A stretch of DNA of 6,291 nt from Euzebyaceae bacterium (GCA_013696915.1 JACCXR010000348.1:1-6291), one strand, 5' to 3'. Shown: positions 1-5,822, counted from the stretch's first letter. Translations and numbers: made by a program. Notes: generated from the letters alone by a model not told the origin.

Positions 1-462
1 CACTGCCGGCCCGCCACCGGCCCTGATCAATCAGTCATGCCCGTAACAAGCGTCGCCATGCGCATCGCCAGCAACTGCGGCAACGCCTACGCCCGCGTCG
101 GCGACAAGGCCCGACGGCTGTTCAACACCGCCGTGTTCCACCGCCTTGCCGTGCGCGACGGCACGATCGTCGAGTATGACCTCCGCCCGCCCTTCGACAT
201 CCTCTTCGGCGTGCCTCGGTTCGAACACGGAAGTCTTGTGGAGGTGCGGGGAATCGAACCCCGGTCCAGGTGCCTCGACTCCGGAAGCGCTACGAGCGTA
301 GGTCCCGGTGAGTTGTCGGGCCGTCGCACCCCGGAACCGGATGCCCGACGGCCGTACGCCACGCAGGTGTCCCGCGCCGGCGGTGTGGCGGTGGCCGGCG
401 GGTGGAGCCTGATTGCGACGCCCGACCCCTCACCTCAGGCGGTGGTGAGGGCGGACGGGTGA
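1..462 (+). CDS. C-terminal end of a putative large serine recombinase/integrase (5' partial), reading into tmRNA
   Basis: The frame is open from the window's first base, so the N-terminus and catalytic domain lie outside. The stretch at about 52-210 (IASNCGNAYARVGDKARRLF, then NTAVFHRLAVRDGTIVEYDL and RPPFDILFG) resembles the tail of actinobacterial large serine recombinases, where an RRxFN-hydrophobic-F motif precedes a short strand region and a PF motif. After about position 238 the same frame continues as EVRGIEPRSR, which is only the antisense of the tmRNA acceptor and T arm, and stops with TGA at 460-462. The last 75 or so residues are therefore probably not family sequence. Family assignment rests on remembered motifs and a short fragment. 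A recombinase gene pointing into the 3' end of a tRNA-like gene is typical of an integrated element. It could also be a decayed remnant, because residues before VAMRIASNC do not clearly match the family. Confidence 0.55.
   Translation, partial: HCRPATGPDQSVMPVTSVAMRIASNCGNAYARVGDKARRLFNTAVFHRLAVRDGTIVEYDLRPPFDILFGVPRFEHGSLVEVRGIEPRSRCLDSGSATSVGPGELSGRRTPEPDARRPYATQVSRAGGVAVAGGWSLIATPDPSPQAVVRADG
236..263. other. Probable attachment-site junction of an integrated element at the tmRNA 3' end
   Basis: The recombinase-like coding sequence abuts the last bases of tmRNA here. The segment includes the T arm (247-263: 5-bp stem, 7-nt loop) and the 3' acceptor strand (239-246), a common target for integrases because the element carries a copy that restores the RNA. 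The exact crossover is not determinable: the partner copy of the repeat is not in the window. This is inference from context. Confidence 0.4.
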
Positions 463-593
463 CCTAGTTAGGCCGCCAGTGCGAAGTTGTCTTCGGCACC
501 TATTGGTGTTTCCGGGCTGTTTAGCGAGATGACCCGGAGTTCTCGGCTCGCTCTTCCGGGATCGACCGGCACCTGTCGAAACCAGTCACCCCC
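239..593 (-). ncRNA. ssrA: Transfer-messenger RNA (tmRNA), one-piece
   Basis: tmRNA, with SmpB, rescues stalled ribosomes: it acts as an alanyl-tRNA and then as a short message adding a degradation tag. Read on the minus strand, the 5' end GGGGGTGACTGGTTTCGAC carries the universal GGTTTCGAC segment. Its first seven bases (593-587) pair with the 3' strand CACCTCC (246-240), including one G-U pair. The T arm at 263-247 has a 5-bp CGGGG/CCCCG stem around TTCGATT. Position 239 is the discriminator A. The next three bases are CAA, so CCA would have to be added after transcription. The tag reads AEDNFALAA from a GCC resume codon (497-495), with its TAA stop at 470-468. A UAG-plus-two-bases context precedes the resume codon as in E. 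coli. A 7-bp hairpin at 428-450 just past the tag is probably part of a pseudoknot. It lies 44 nt downstream of smpB and overlaps the antisense recombinase frame. Confidence 0.96.
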
Positions 594-615
594 GTGGATA
601 TGCAGTTGTGGCGCC

Positions 616-621
616 AGTGTA
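616..621 (-). promoter_or_regulatory. Candidate -10 element for ssrA
   Basis: On the minus strand the hexamer TACACT lies 22 nt before the mature tmRNA 5' end. That leaves room for a short leader removed by RNase P. No convincing -35 box is visible 16-18 nt upstream, where the sequence overlaps the end of smpB. This is a motif match only. Confidence 0.4.
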
Positions 622-637
622 GCCCACTCACGCCGGC

Positions 638-1108
638 TCAGGCCCTCTGACGGTCCCGCAGGGCCCGCTGGACCTGGCGCTTGGCGTCGCGCTCGGCCAT
701 CGAGGCCCGCTTGTCATGCTGGGCCTTGCCAACGCCCAAGCCGAGCAGCAGCTTGGCGTTGCCGTCCTTCCAGTAGAGCTTCATCGGCACGAGCGTGCGG
801 CCCTGCTCCTGCGTGAACGTCGCCATGCGCTCGATCTCGCGGCGGTGCGCGAGCAGCTTGCGCTGGCGGGTCGGGTCGTGGTTCGCGCGGTTGCCGAAGG
901 CGTACTCGGGGATGGTGGCCTGCACGAGCCACAGCTCCCCGCGCCGGACGGTGGCGAACGCCTCGGCGAGCGAGGCCTTGCCCGCCCGCAGCGCCTTCAC
1001 CTCGGTGCCGACCAGGGCGATGCCCACCTCGAAGGTGTCATTGATCTCGTAGTCGAACCGGGCCCGCCGGTTGATTGCCACCGTGTCCTCGCCCCTGCGC
1101 TTCGCCAT
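638..1108 (-). CDS. smpB: SsrA-binding protein SmpB
   Basis: SmpB is the obligate protein partner of tmRNA. It binds the tRNA-like domain, mimics the missing anticodon arm in the ribosomal A site, and inserts its C-terminal tail in the empty mRNA channel. The 156-residue product has the usual family length. Family blocks appear in order: NRRARFDYEI (13-22), GTEVKALRAGKASL (34-47), HDPTRQRKLLAHRREI (77-92), LVPMKLYWKDG (106-116), and the tail GKAQHDKR (127-134) followed by a basic helix. The ATG at 1108 was chosen because MAKRRGED is a normal SmpB start. The frame is open farther upstream, but that extension would run back across the end of ctpA and has no family resemblance. No good Shine-Dalgarno sequence precedes the start; the 22-nt gap after ctpA suggests co-transcription. 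Its RNA partner ssrA follows directly. Confidence 0.96.
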   Translation of the reverse strand: MAKRRGEDTVAINRRARFDYEINDTFEVGIALVGTEVKALRAGKASLAEAFATVRRGELWLVQATIPEYAFGNRANHDPTRQRKLLAHRREIERMATFTQEQGRTLVPMKLYWKDGNAKLLLGLGVGKAQHDKRASMAERDAKRQVQRALRDRQRA

Positions 1109-1130
1109 GGGCGCCGAGGCTACCCGAGGA

Positions 1131-2351
1131 TCAGGCGGCGGCCCCGGCCACGAGCGACCGCAGCGCCTCCTGCGCCGCCGCCAGCTGGGCATCGGGGTCC
1201 TCGACCTCCCGGTCCGGGATCACGCCGACCCCCTCGATCGAGTCGCCCGACGGCGTGAAGTACTCCGCGGTCGTGAACTTCACCCCGGCGCCGTCTCGGA
1301 GGACCTGCACGGTCTGGACGGTGCCCTTGCCGAACGTCGCCTGCCCGACGATCTCCCCACGATCGAGGTCCTGGACGGCACCGGCGACGATCTCGCTGGC
1401 GCTCGCCGACCCCTCGTCCACGAGCACGACGAGCGGCAGGTCCTCCAAGGCGTCGCCCTGCGCGGTGTACTCCTGCGCGGCCGGTCGCAGCTCGCCCTCC
1501 GCCTGCCGGCTGCGGACACTGACGACGAGCCCGTCCTCGACGAAGACGCTGGCGACGTCGACGGCCTCACCGAGCAGCCCTCCGGGGTTGCCGCGCAGGT
1601 CCAGGACGATCCCCCGCGCGCCCTGCGCCACCAGCTCCTCGGTCGCATCCCGGACGCGGTCCCCGGCCGCCTGGGAGAACTGGAGGAGCTGCACGTAGCC
1701 GAGGCCGTCTTCGAGCAGCCGCTGGTCGACGTCGGGCAGCGCGATCTCGGCGCGGGTCATCCGCAGCTCGCGCGGGCCCGCCTCGCCGCCGGAGAACCCG
1801 ACCGTGACGTCGGTGCCCGCCTCGCCCGTGATGAGCCCGACGATCCCCTCGGACGGCAGGTCGCGGACGTCCTTGCCGTCGACCGACACGATCAACTCGC
1901 CCGGCTCGACCCCGGCGTCCGCCGCCGGTGTCCCGTCGAGCACCGAGGCGACCGTCAACCCCTCCGGGGCCTCCTCCACGACGATGCCGACGCCCGAGAA
2001 CTGCCCGTCCAGGAGCTGGTTGAAGGCCGCGAAGTCCTCGATGCCGTAGTACGCGGCGTAGGGATCGTCGAGCGTGCCGAGCATGCCCTCGATCGCGCCC
2101 TCCAGCAGCGCATCGTCGTCCGGCACGCGCACCGCGTCCCGCTGGATGCGCTCGTAGAGGTCGGCGAGCGGGGCGAGGTCCGCGGGCAGCGCGCTCTCGT
2201 CGGCGGCTGCCCGCTCCTCGCCGGCGCGGTAGGCCACCAGGGTGAGGCTGCCCACGAGGAGCATGGTGCACAGCGCGGCGAGGAACCTGCGGCCGGCCGC
2301 GCGGTGCCGCCGCGGCGGGGCGGGCAGCGGGCCCTCGAAGGGGCTACTCAT
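1131..2351 (-). CDS. ctpA: C-terminal processing peptidase (PDZ, S41 family), membrane-anchored
   Basis: This 406-residue serine protease belongs to the CtpA/CtpB/Prc family, which cleaves extracytoplasmic proteins from their C-terminal ends. A basic N-terminus precedes one hydrophobic segment (about 22-42), giving a membrane anchor or uncleaved signal with the rest outside. An N-terminal helical region (about 58-112, with TLDDPYAAYY) is followed by a PDZ domain (about 116-200, GQFSGVGI and GVEPGELIVSVDGKDV). The S41 core spans about 215-382. The catalytic Ser is S317 in GSASASEI and the Lys is K342 in FGKGTVQ, with Q346 after it; the 25-residue Ser-Lys spacing matches B. subtilis CtpB and algal D1 protease. 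DLRGNPGG (251-258) is also typical. The ATG at 2351 is preceded immediately by a G-rich stretch, not an ideally spaced Shine-Dalgarno. It lies between an M23 hydrolase gene and smpB. The subfamily (CtpA versus CtpB) cannot be decided from this sequence. Confidence 0.93.
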   Translation of the reverse strand: MSSPFEGPLPAPPRRHRAAGRRFLAALCTMLLVGSLTLVAYRAGEERAAADESALPADLAPLADLYERIQRDAVRVPDDDALLEGAIEGMLGTLDDPYAAYYGIEDFAAFNQLLDGQFSGVGIVVEEAPEGLTVASVLDGTPAADAGVEPGELIVSVDGKDVRDLPSEGIVGLITGEAGTDVTVGFSGGEAGPRELRMTRAEIALPDVDQRLLEDGLGYVQLLQFSQAAGDRVRDATEELVAQGARGIVLDLRGNPGGLLGEAVDVASVFVEDGLVVSVRSRQAEGELRPAAQEYTAQGDALEDLPLVVLVDEGSASASEIVAGAVQDLDRGEIVGQATFGKGTVQTVQVLRDGAGVKFTTAEYFTPSGDSIEGVGVIPDREVEDPDAQLAAAQEALRSLVAGAAA

Positions 2352-2400
2352 CCCGCCCAGCGTGCCACGCCTGCGGGCACTGCGCGCCCGTCCCGTCGCC

Positions 2401-2419
2401 GGAGGCCCGGCGCGCCTCC
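2401..2419. repeat. Short inverted repeat between the M23 gene and ctpA
   Basis: GGAGGC (2401-2406) and GCCTCC (2414-2419) form a perfect 6-bp stem with a 7-nt loop in the 90-nt gap. No T tract follows on the minus strand, so it is not an obvious intrinsic terminator. It could attenuate or stabilise the transcript, or be chance in GC-rich DNA. Confidence 0.3.
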
Positions 2420-2441
2420 CCGGATGGCCCGTCAGCCGGGT

Positions 2442-3737
2442 TCAGAGCCAGTTCATCGGGTCGCGCGGCTGCCCGTTGACCCGGACCTCGAAGTGCAGGT
2501 GCGGGCCGGTCGAGTAGCCGGTCGACCCGATGTAGCCGATGACCTCCCCGCGTCGCACCTGCTGTCCCGCGCCCACCGCCAACCGCGACTGGTGGGCGTA
2601 CAGCGTGGCGAACCCGCCACCGTGCTCGATGACCACGGCGTTGCCGTAGCCGCCGCGGACGCCTGCGGAGACGACGACCCCGTCGGCCGCCGCCCAGATC
2701 GGCTCGCCCTGCGGGGCGGCGATGTCGATGCCCGCGTGGAGCCGGCGGGCCCCCGAGATCGGGTGCGTCCGGTACCCGAAACCGCTCGACAGCCTGCCGC
2801 TGGCGGGCCAGATGAACGTGCCGTCTCCCGCCGGCGCGGCCGGTGCGGAGGCCGCCGCCGCAGCGGCCGGGGCTCGGGCCGGGGCCGCAGTGGCCGCGCG
2901 GGACGCCGTCGCGCGGCCGCGGCTGGCGAGCTCGTCGCGCAGCCGGCGGCTCTCGGCCTCGAAAGAGGCGATTAGGGTCCGGGAGCCGTCCCGGTCCGCC
3001 TCGAGCTGGCTGAGCATGAGGCTGTGCCGCTGCTGCTCGGCGGCGACCTCGGCGACGAGCGCCTCCTGGCGCTGCACGAGCCCGGCCACCCGGTCCCGCT
3101 CCCCCGCCGCCGAGGACCGCTCGGCGGCCCTGCGACCCTCCAGGCGCGCCAGGTGCTCGGAGTCCGCGGTGACCTCCCGCTCCAGCCCGGAGAGGGTTTC
3201 CACCTCCCGCCGGTCGCTCGTGACGACCACCTGGAGGTACTTCAGGGTGCGGACGAAGTCCTCGGCGTCGCGGACGTCCAGGACGGTCGCGAACCCGGTG
3301 CCGGAGCCGCCGTACATGTACGCGCCGCGCATGCGGTCGGCGAGCAGCCGGCGCGTCGCCTCCTGCTCGCGCTGCGCCTCGCCGAGCCGCCGCCCGGTCG
3401 CGGCGAGCTCCTCCGTGGTGGCGGCAAGCGTCCGCTCGGCGTCGTCGAGCGCCGCCTGCGCGCCGGCGAGCTCGCCGTTCAGCTCCCCGAGTTGCTGCTC
3501 GAGCGCGATTCGGCGGGCGTCGACCGCCTGGAACTCCTCGACGGTAACCAGCCGGCGCCCGTCGAGCTGCTCGAGCCGCGCCCGCTCCTCCGCCAGCCGG
3601 TCGGTGACGTCGTCGAGGTCGTCGGGGGGGTCGGCGGCCGCGCCGCCAACGGCGGCGGGCAGCAGGACGCCCACGAGGCACAGCGCCGTCAGGAGGCGGC
3701 GCAGAGCGGCACGGGCGGGGAAGGGGACCCGGGACAC
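2442..3737 (-). CDS. Secreted coiled-coil M23 (LytM-domain) peptidoglycan endopeptidase, EnvC/PcsB-like
   Basis: The 431-residue product looks like the cell-wall hydrolase controlled by FtsEX. A signal peptide (about 10-36: basic RRLL, hydrophobic core, AAA before DPP) directs export. Two long charged helical stretches (about 40-135 and 175-272), rich in Glu, Arg, Leu and Ala, flank MRGAYMYGGSGTGFATVLDV and ED-FVRTLKYLQ, a block usual in the hairpin coiled coils of this family. An Ala/Pro linker (about 275-305) leads to the M23 domain. Its zinc ligands H334, D338 (HAGID) and H415 (HLHFE), and the catalytic-type H382 (LYAH) and H413, are all present, so it should be active, unlike activator-only EnvC. 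The start is GTG (3737-3735), preceded by AGGG 7 nt away. It follows ftsX after 52 nt, as expected for its partner. The exact cleavage specificity (normally peptide cross-bridges) is inferred from the family. Confidence 0.9.
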   Translation of the reverse strand: MSRVPFPARAALRRLLTALCLVGVLLPAAVGGAAADPPDDLDDVTDRLAEERARLEQLDGRRLVTVEEFQAVDARRIALEQQLGELNGELAGAQAALDDAERTLAATTEELAATGRRLGEAQREQEATRRLLADRMRGAYMYGGSGTGFATVLDVRDAEDFVRTLKYLQVVVTSDRREVETLSGLEREVTADSEHLARLEGRRAAERSSAAGERDRVAGLVQRQEALVAEVAAEQQRHSLMLSQLEADRDGSRTLIASFEAESRRLRDELASRGRATASRAATAAPARAPAAAAAASAPAAPAGDGTFIWPASGRLSSGFGYRTHPISGARRLHAGIDIAAPQGEPIWAAADGVVVSAGVRGGYGNAVVIEHGGGFATLYAHQSRLAVGAGQQVRRGEVIGYIGSTGYSTGPHLHFEVRVNGQPRDPMNWL

Positions 3738-3780
3738 GCGGGGACCCTATCGGGCGACCCGGAAGGCCGCCAAGTCGAGC

Positions 3781-3798
3781 TCAGACGGCTCAGACGGC
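3781..3798. repeat. Perfect 9-bp tandem duplication at the ftsX stop codon
   Basis: TCAGACGGC occurs twice back to back. On the minus strand this reads GCC GTC TGA GCC GTC TGA, so the last two codons and the stop of ftsX are repeated in frame. This gives a second TGA nine bases after the first. It is most simply a slippage duplication. Confidence 0.6.
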
Positions 3799-4668
3799 GA
3801 GGAAGCGGCGCAGGGCGGCGAACGACGCGGCCGACGCGATGCCCGCGCCGATCAGGATCAGGATCGGGATCGTGCTCATCACGTCGCCGGCGTTGATGAA
3901 GGGGATGAAGGCCACCTCGGTCTTCAGGCGTGACACCAGCGTGGCCTCGCCGAGCAACAGCAGCAGGCCGGCGGTCACCGCGCCGACGACGCCCGCGACG
4001 ATGCCCTCCAGCACGAACGGCAGGCGGATGTACCAGTTCGTCGCGCCGACGAGCTTCATGATCCCGGTCTGCTCGCGCCGGGCGTAGGCGGTCACCCGGA
4101 TCGTGTTCGAGATCAGCGCCGCGGCCGCCACGAGCTGGAGCAGCGCCACCGCGATGGCGCCGTTGCGCAGCGCGTTCATGATCCGGAAGAAGCGCTCGAG
4201 GATCTCGCGCTGGTCGATGATCTGATCCACGCCCGGATACGTGTCGAACTGCGAGGCGATCACCGTGAACTGCTCGGGGTCGGTGAGCTTCACGCGGTAG
4301 GAGGCCGGCAGCACCTCGGGCGTGACCGCGTTGATGAGATTCTCGTCGGACGCGAAGATCTCGAGGAAGTTCTCGTAGGCCTGCTGCTTGGACTCGAACA
4401 GCACGTCGGCGACCACCGGGTTCGCCCGCAGGTCGCCCTCCAGGGACGCAAGCTGCTCCTCGGAGATCCCGTCGAGCAGGAAGATCGACACCTCGACCTC
4501 GCTGTAGAGCGTGTCCTGGGCCTTGTCGACCTGGCGCTGGACGAGCAGGCCGGCGCCGAGCAGCGCCAGGCTCACCGTCACGGTGACCACCGTCGCCAGC
4601 GTCATGAGCAGATTGCGGCGCAGGCCGATGAGGACCTCGTTGAACAGATACCGCCAGCGGGGGCCCAT
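3790..4668 (-). CDS. ftsX: Cell division protein FtsX (ABC-type permease-like subunit)
   Basis: FtsX is the membrane half of the FtsEX complex, which acts at the division site and transmits ATP-driven movement to a peptidoglycan hydrolase outside. The 292-residue product has the normal actinobacterial length and a four-helix layout: TM1 about 20-43, then a large extracytoplasmic loop (about 44-166), TM2 about 169-191, TM3 about 217-240 and TM4 about 264-287. The loop contains VEVSIFLLDGISEEQL and YRVKLTDPEQF, both typical of FtsX. The cytoplasmic segment YARREQTGIMKLVGATNWYI (195-214) matches the family's REQ-EI-LVGA coupling region. The ATG at 4668 lies 3 nt after the ftsE stop, so translation is probably coupled. 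No strong Shine-Dalgarno is visible, only a G-rich stretch inside the end of ftsE. The gene after it encodes an exported coiled-coil hydrolase, the expected binding partner of the loop. Confidence 0.95.
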   Translation of the reverse strand: MGPRWRYLFNEVLIGLRRNLLMTLATVVTVTVSLALLGAGLLVQRQVDKAQDTLYSEVEVSIFLLDGISEEQLASLEGDLRANPVVADVLFESKQQAYENFLEIFASDENLINAVTPEVLPASYRVKLTDPEQFTVIASQFDTYPGVDQIIDQREILERFFRIMNALRNGAIAVALLQLVAAAALISNTIRVTAYARREQTGIMKLVGATNWYIRLPFVLEGIVAGVVGAVTAGLLLLLGEATLVSRLKTEVAFIPFINAGDVMSTIPILILIGAGIASAASFAALRRFLAV

Positions 4669-4671
4669 CCG

Positions 4672-5358
4672 CTACGCCCCGTACCCGTACATGCCGCGGT
4701 TCTGGTCGCGGACCATGGCGCCGTCCTGCAGCTCGATCACGCGCCGGCGCATCGAGTCGACGATGTGCTGGTCGTGCGTGGCCATCACGACGGTCGTGCC
4801 GGTCCGGTTGATGCGGTCGAGCAGTTTCATGATCCCGACGCTGGTCGTCGGGTCCAGATTGCCGGTCGGCTCGTCGCAGAGCAGGATCCGGGGCCGGTTG
4901 ACGAACGCACGCGCGATCGAGACGCGCTGCTGCTCCCCGCCCGACAGCTCGTGGGGGTAGGCGGCGGTCTTGTGCGCGAGGCCGACGAGGTCGAGGACCT
5001 CGGGCACCGTCCGCTGGATGGTCGGCTGCGGCTTGCCGATGACCTCCAGGGCGAACGCGACGTTCTCGTACACGGTCTTGTTGTCGAGCAGCTTGAAGTC
5101 CTGGAAGACGCAGCCGAGCTCGCGCCGCAGCGCCGGCACCCGCCAGCTCTTGAGGCGGGCCAGCCGCTTGCCGGCGACGAAGATCTCGCCGCGGTCCGGC
5201 TCCTCGTCCTTGAGCAGGAGCTTGATGAAGGTGCTCTTGCCGGATCCGGACGGCCCCACCAGGAAGACGAACTCGCCCTTGACGATCTCCATGGAGATGT
5301 CGGAGAGTGCGACCACCGTCTGCTTGTACGTCTTCGTGACGTTGTCGAGTCGGATCAC
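4672..5358 (-). CDS. ftsE: Cell division ATP-binding protein FtsE
   Basis: FtsE is the cytoplasmic ATPase of the FtsEX complex. The 228-residue product matches the usual FtsE length. ABC motifs are complete: Walker A GPSGSGKST (35-43), Q-loop Q86 in CVFQDFKLL (a typical FtsE sequence), signature LSGGEQQR (138-145), Walker B ILLCDEP (158-164) with catalytic E163, D-loop GNLDP (166-170), and the switch His H195 in ATHD. I chose the GTG at 5358 because VIRLDNVTKTY is where FtsE proteins begin and AAGAGG sits 5 nt upstream (5369-5364). The frame stays open to about 5535, but that extension has no family resemblance and would include the candidate promoter and leader palindrome. It is the first gene of the minus-strand cluster, and ftsX follows after 3 nt. 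The C-terminal GMYGYGA tail is short and glycine/tyrosine rich. Confidence 0.96.
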   Translation of the reverse strand: MIRLDNVTKTYKQTVVALSDISMEIVKGEFVFLVGPSGSGKSTFIKLLLKDEEPDRGEIFVAGKRLARLKSWRVPALRRELGCVFQDFKLLDNKTVYENVAFALEVIGKPQPTIQRTVPEVLDLVGLAHKTAAYPHELSGGEQQRVSIARAFVNRPRILLCDEPTGNLDPTTSVGIMKLLDRINRTGTTVVMATHDQHIVDSMRRRVIELQDGAMVRDQNRGMYGYGA

Positions 5359-5387
5359 GTCGGCCTCTTGCGCACATGTGGGCAGGC

Positions 5388-5404
5388 GGCCGCCCAGGGC
5401 GGCC
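5388..5404. repeat. Perfect 17-nt palindrome in the ftsE leader
   Basis: GGCCGCCCAGGGCGGCC has two 7-base arms around CAG, and the outer loop bases can also pair. It lies about 30 nt upstream of the ftsE GTG and downstream of the candidate -10, so it would be in the leader transcript. It could be an operator, a transcript-stabilising or attenuating hairpin, or a GC-rich coincidence. Confidence 0.5.
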
Positions 5405-5420
5405 ACCGTGAATGGTCGAA

Positions 5421-5426
5421 AGCGTA
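5421..5426 (-). promoter_or_regulatory. Candidate -10 element for the ftsE operon
   Basis: On the minus strand TACGCT fits the actinobacterial TANNNT pattern and lies 62 nt upstream of the ftsE GTG. No convincing -35 box is present 17-18 nt farther upstream (ATGGGC or GATGGG there). The location is sensible because this is the first intergenic DNA before the cluster, but the evidence is a single weak motif. Confidence 0.3.
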
Positions 5427-5573
5427 GCACCGGCGCGCCGAACGCCCATCGCCCGTCTCCGGCGGGAGGTGTGACTACCTGGCCTTCAGCGGTCGAACGC
5501 CGCGATGCTGAAGCCACCGGGGAGCTCAGGTCCACCGAAGCCGGCGCTGGGCGAGGCTGCCGAGAGACCCATC

Positions 5574-5600
5574 GACCCTGGCCAAACCCTAGCCAGGGTC
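5574..5600. repeat. Perfect 9-bp inverted repeat with 9-nt spacer
   Basis: GACCCTGGC (5574-5582) and GCCAGGGTC (5592-5600) are exact reverse complements around CAAACCCTA. RNA from either strand would fold into a strong hairpin. Neither side is followed by a T tract, so an intrinsic terminator is not clearly supported. A dimeric regulator's operator is an alternative. Confidence 0.6.
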
Positions 5601-5653
5601 AGGGCGGCGACGGCGACCGCCGGGGCGGAGGTGATGGCCCGCCCGAAGGGTGG

Positions 5654-5718
5654 ACTGAGGTCCGTGCATCGACATCGGTGTGCTGCATCTGCGCTACGCG
5701 CCGGCAAGGGACCTCAGT
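5654..5718. repeat. Perfect 10-bp inverted repeat flanking a 45-nt spacer
   Basis: ACTGAGGTCC (5654-5663) is the exact reverse complement of GGACCTCAGT (5709-5718). The arms enclose a short AT-richer segment with no open frame of note. It could be a remnant of a small mobile element, a pair of regulator half-sites or a looped RNA. A related CTCAGGTCC occurs at 5525-5533. Confidence 0.5.
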
Positions 5719-5822
5719 TCTGCCGGTCGTCCAACCCGCCATCAGCTAGCGGTGCTGGCTCGATAGCTCCGATGGCCTGATCGCCGGTCGTGAGCGCCGC
5801 CGAGCCGAATATGCTGGACAGC

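Larger units (their letters stand above)
5427..5789. other. Gene-poor stretch between the ftsE promoter region and hicB
   Basis: I see no recognisable protein in either direction. Short open frames exist, including one of 73 codons on the minus strand (5707-5486), but none shows a family motif, a ribosome binding site or plausible composition. The stretch does hold two clear inverted repeats (5574-5600 and 5654-5718). In many actinobacteria prfB lies upstream of ftsE; no trace of it is seen here. The region may be a decayed accessory junction or regulatory DNA for the divergent ftsE and hicB. Confidence 0.5.

Noticed and set aside
240..263. A tRNA gene suggested by the T arm and acceptor sequence
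   Set aside because: There is no anticodon arm nearby, and the pairing 5' strand lies 330 nt away at 587-593, which identifies tmRNA.
1109..1192. N-terminal extension of smpB to an upstream ATG
   Set aside because: The added 28 residues are low-complexity, overlap the end of ctpA and are absent from SmpB proteins; the MAKRRGED start fits the family.
1071..2975. A 634-codon plus-strand open frame
   Set aside because: It lies antisense to ctpA and part of the M23 gene. Its product is an arginine, glycine and aspartate-rich mixture with no domain, as expected opposite GC-rich coding DNA.
2344..3681. A 445-codon minus-strand frame overlapping the M23 gene
   Set aside because: It is a shifted frame of the M23 gene with very arginine/alanine-rich composition. 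The overlapping frame has a signal peptide, coiled coil and full zinc site.
3689..5449. A 586-codon minus-strand frame across ftsE and ftsX
   Set aside because: It is a shifted frame through both genes. The real frames carry complete ABC and FtsX motifs, and this one none.
5359..5535. N-terminal extension of ftsE
   Set aside because: No FtsE similarity precedes VIRLDNVTK, and a GTG with a well-placed AAGAGG explains the start.
5486..5707. A 73-codon minus-strand frame upstream of ftsE, with a hydrophobic middle part
   Set aside because: No family motif, no ribosome binding site seen, and it spans an inverted repeat. A small secreted peptide cannot be excluded but is not supported.
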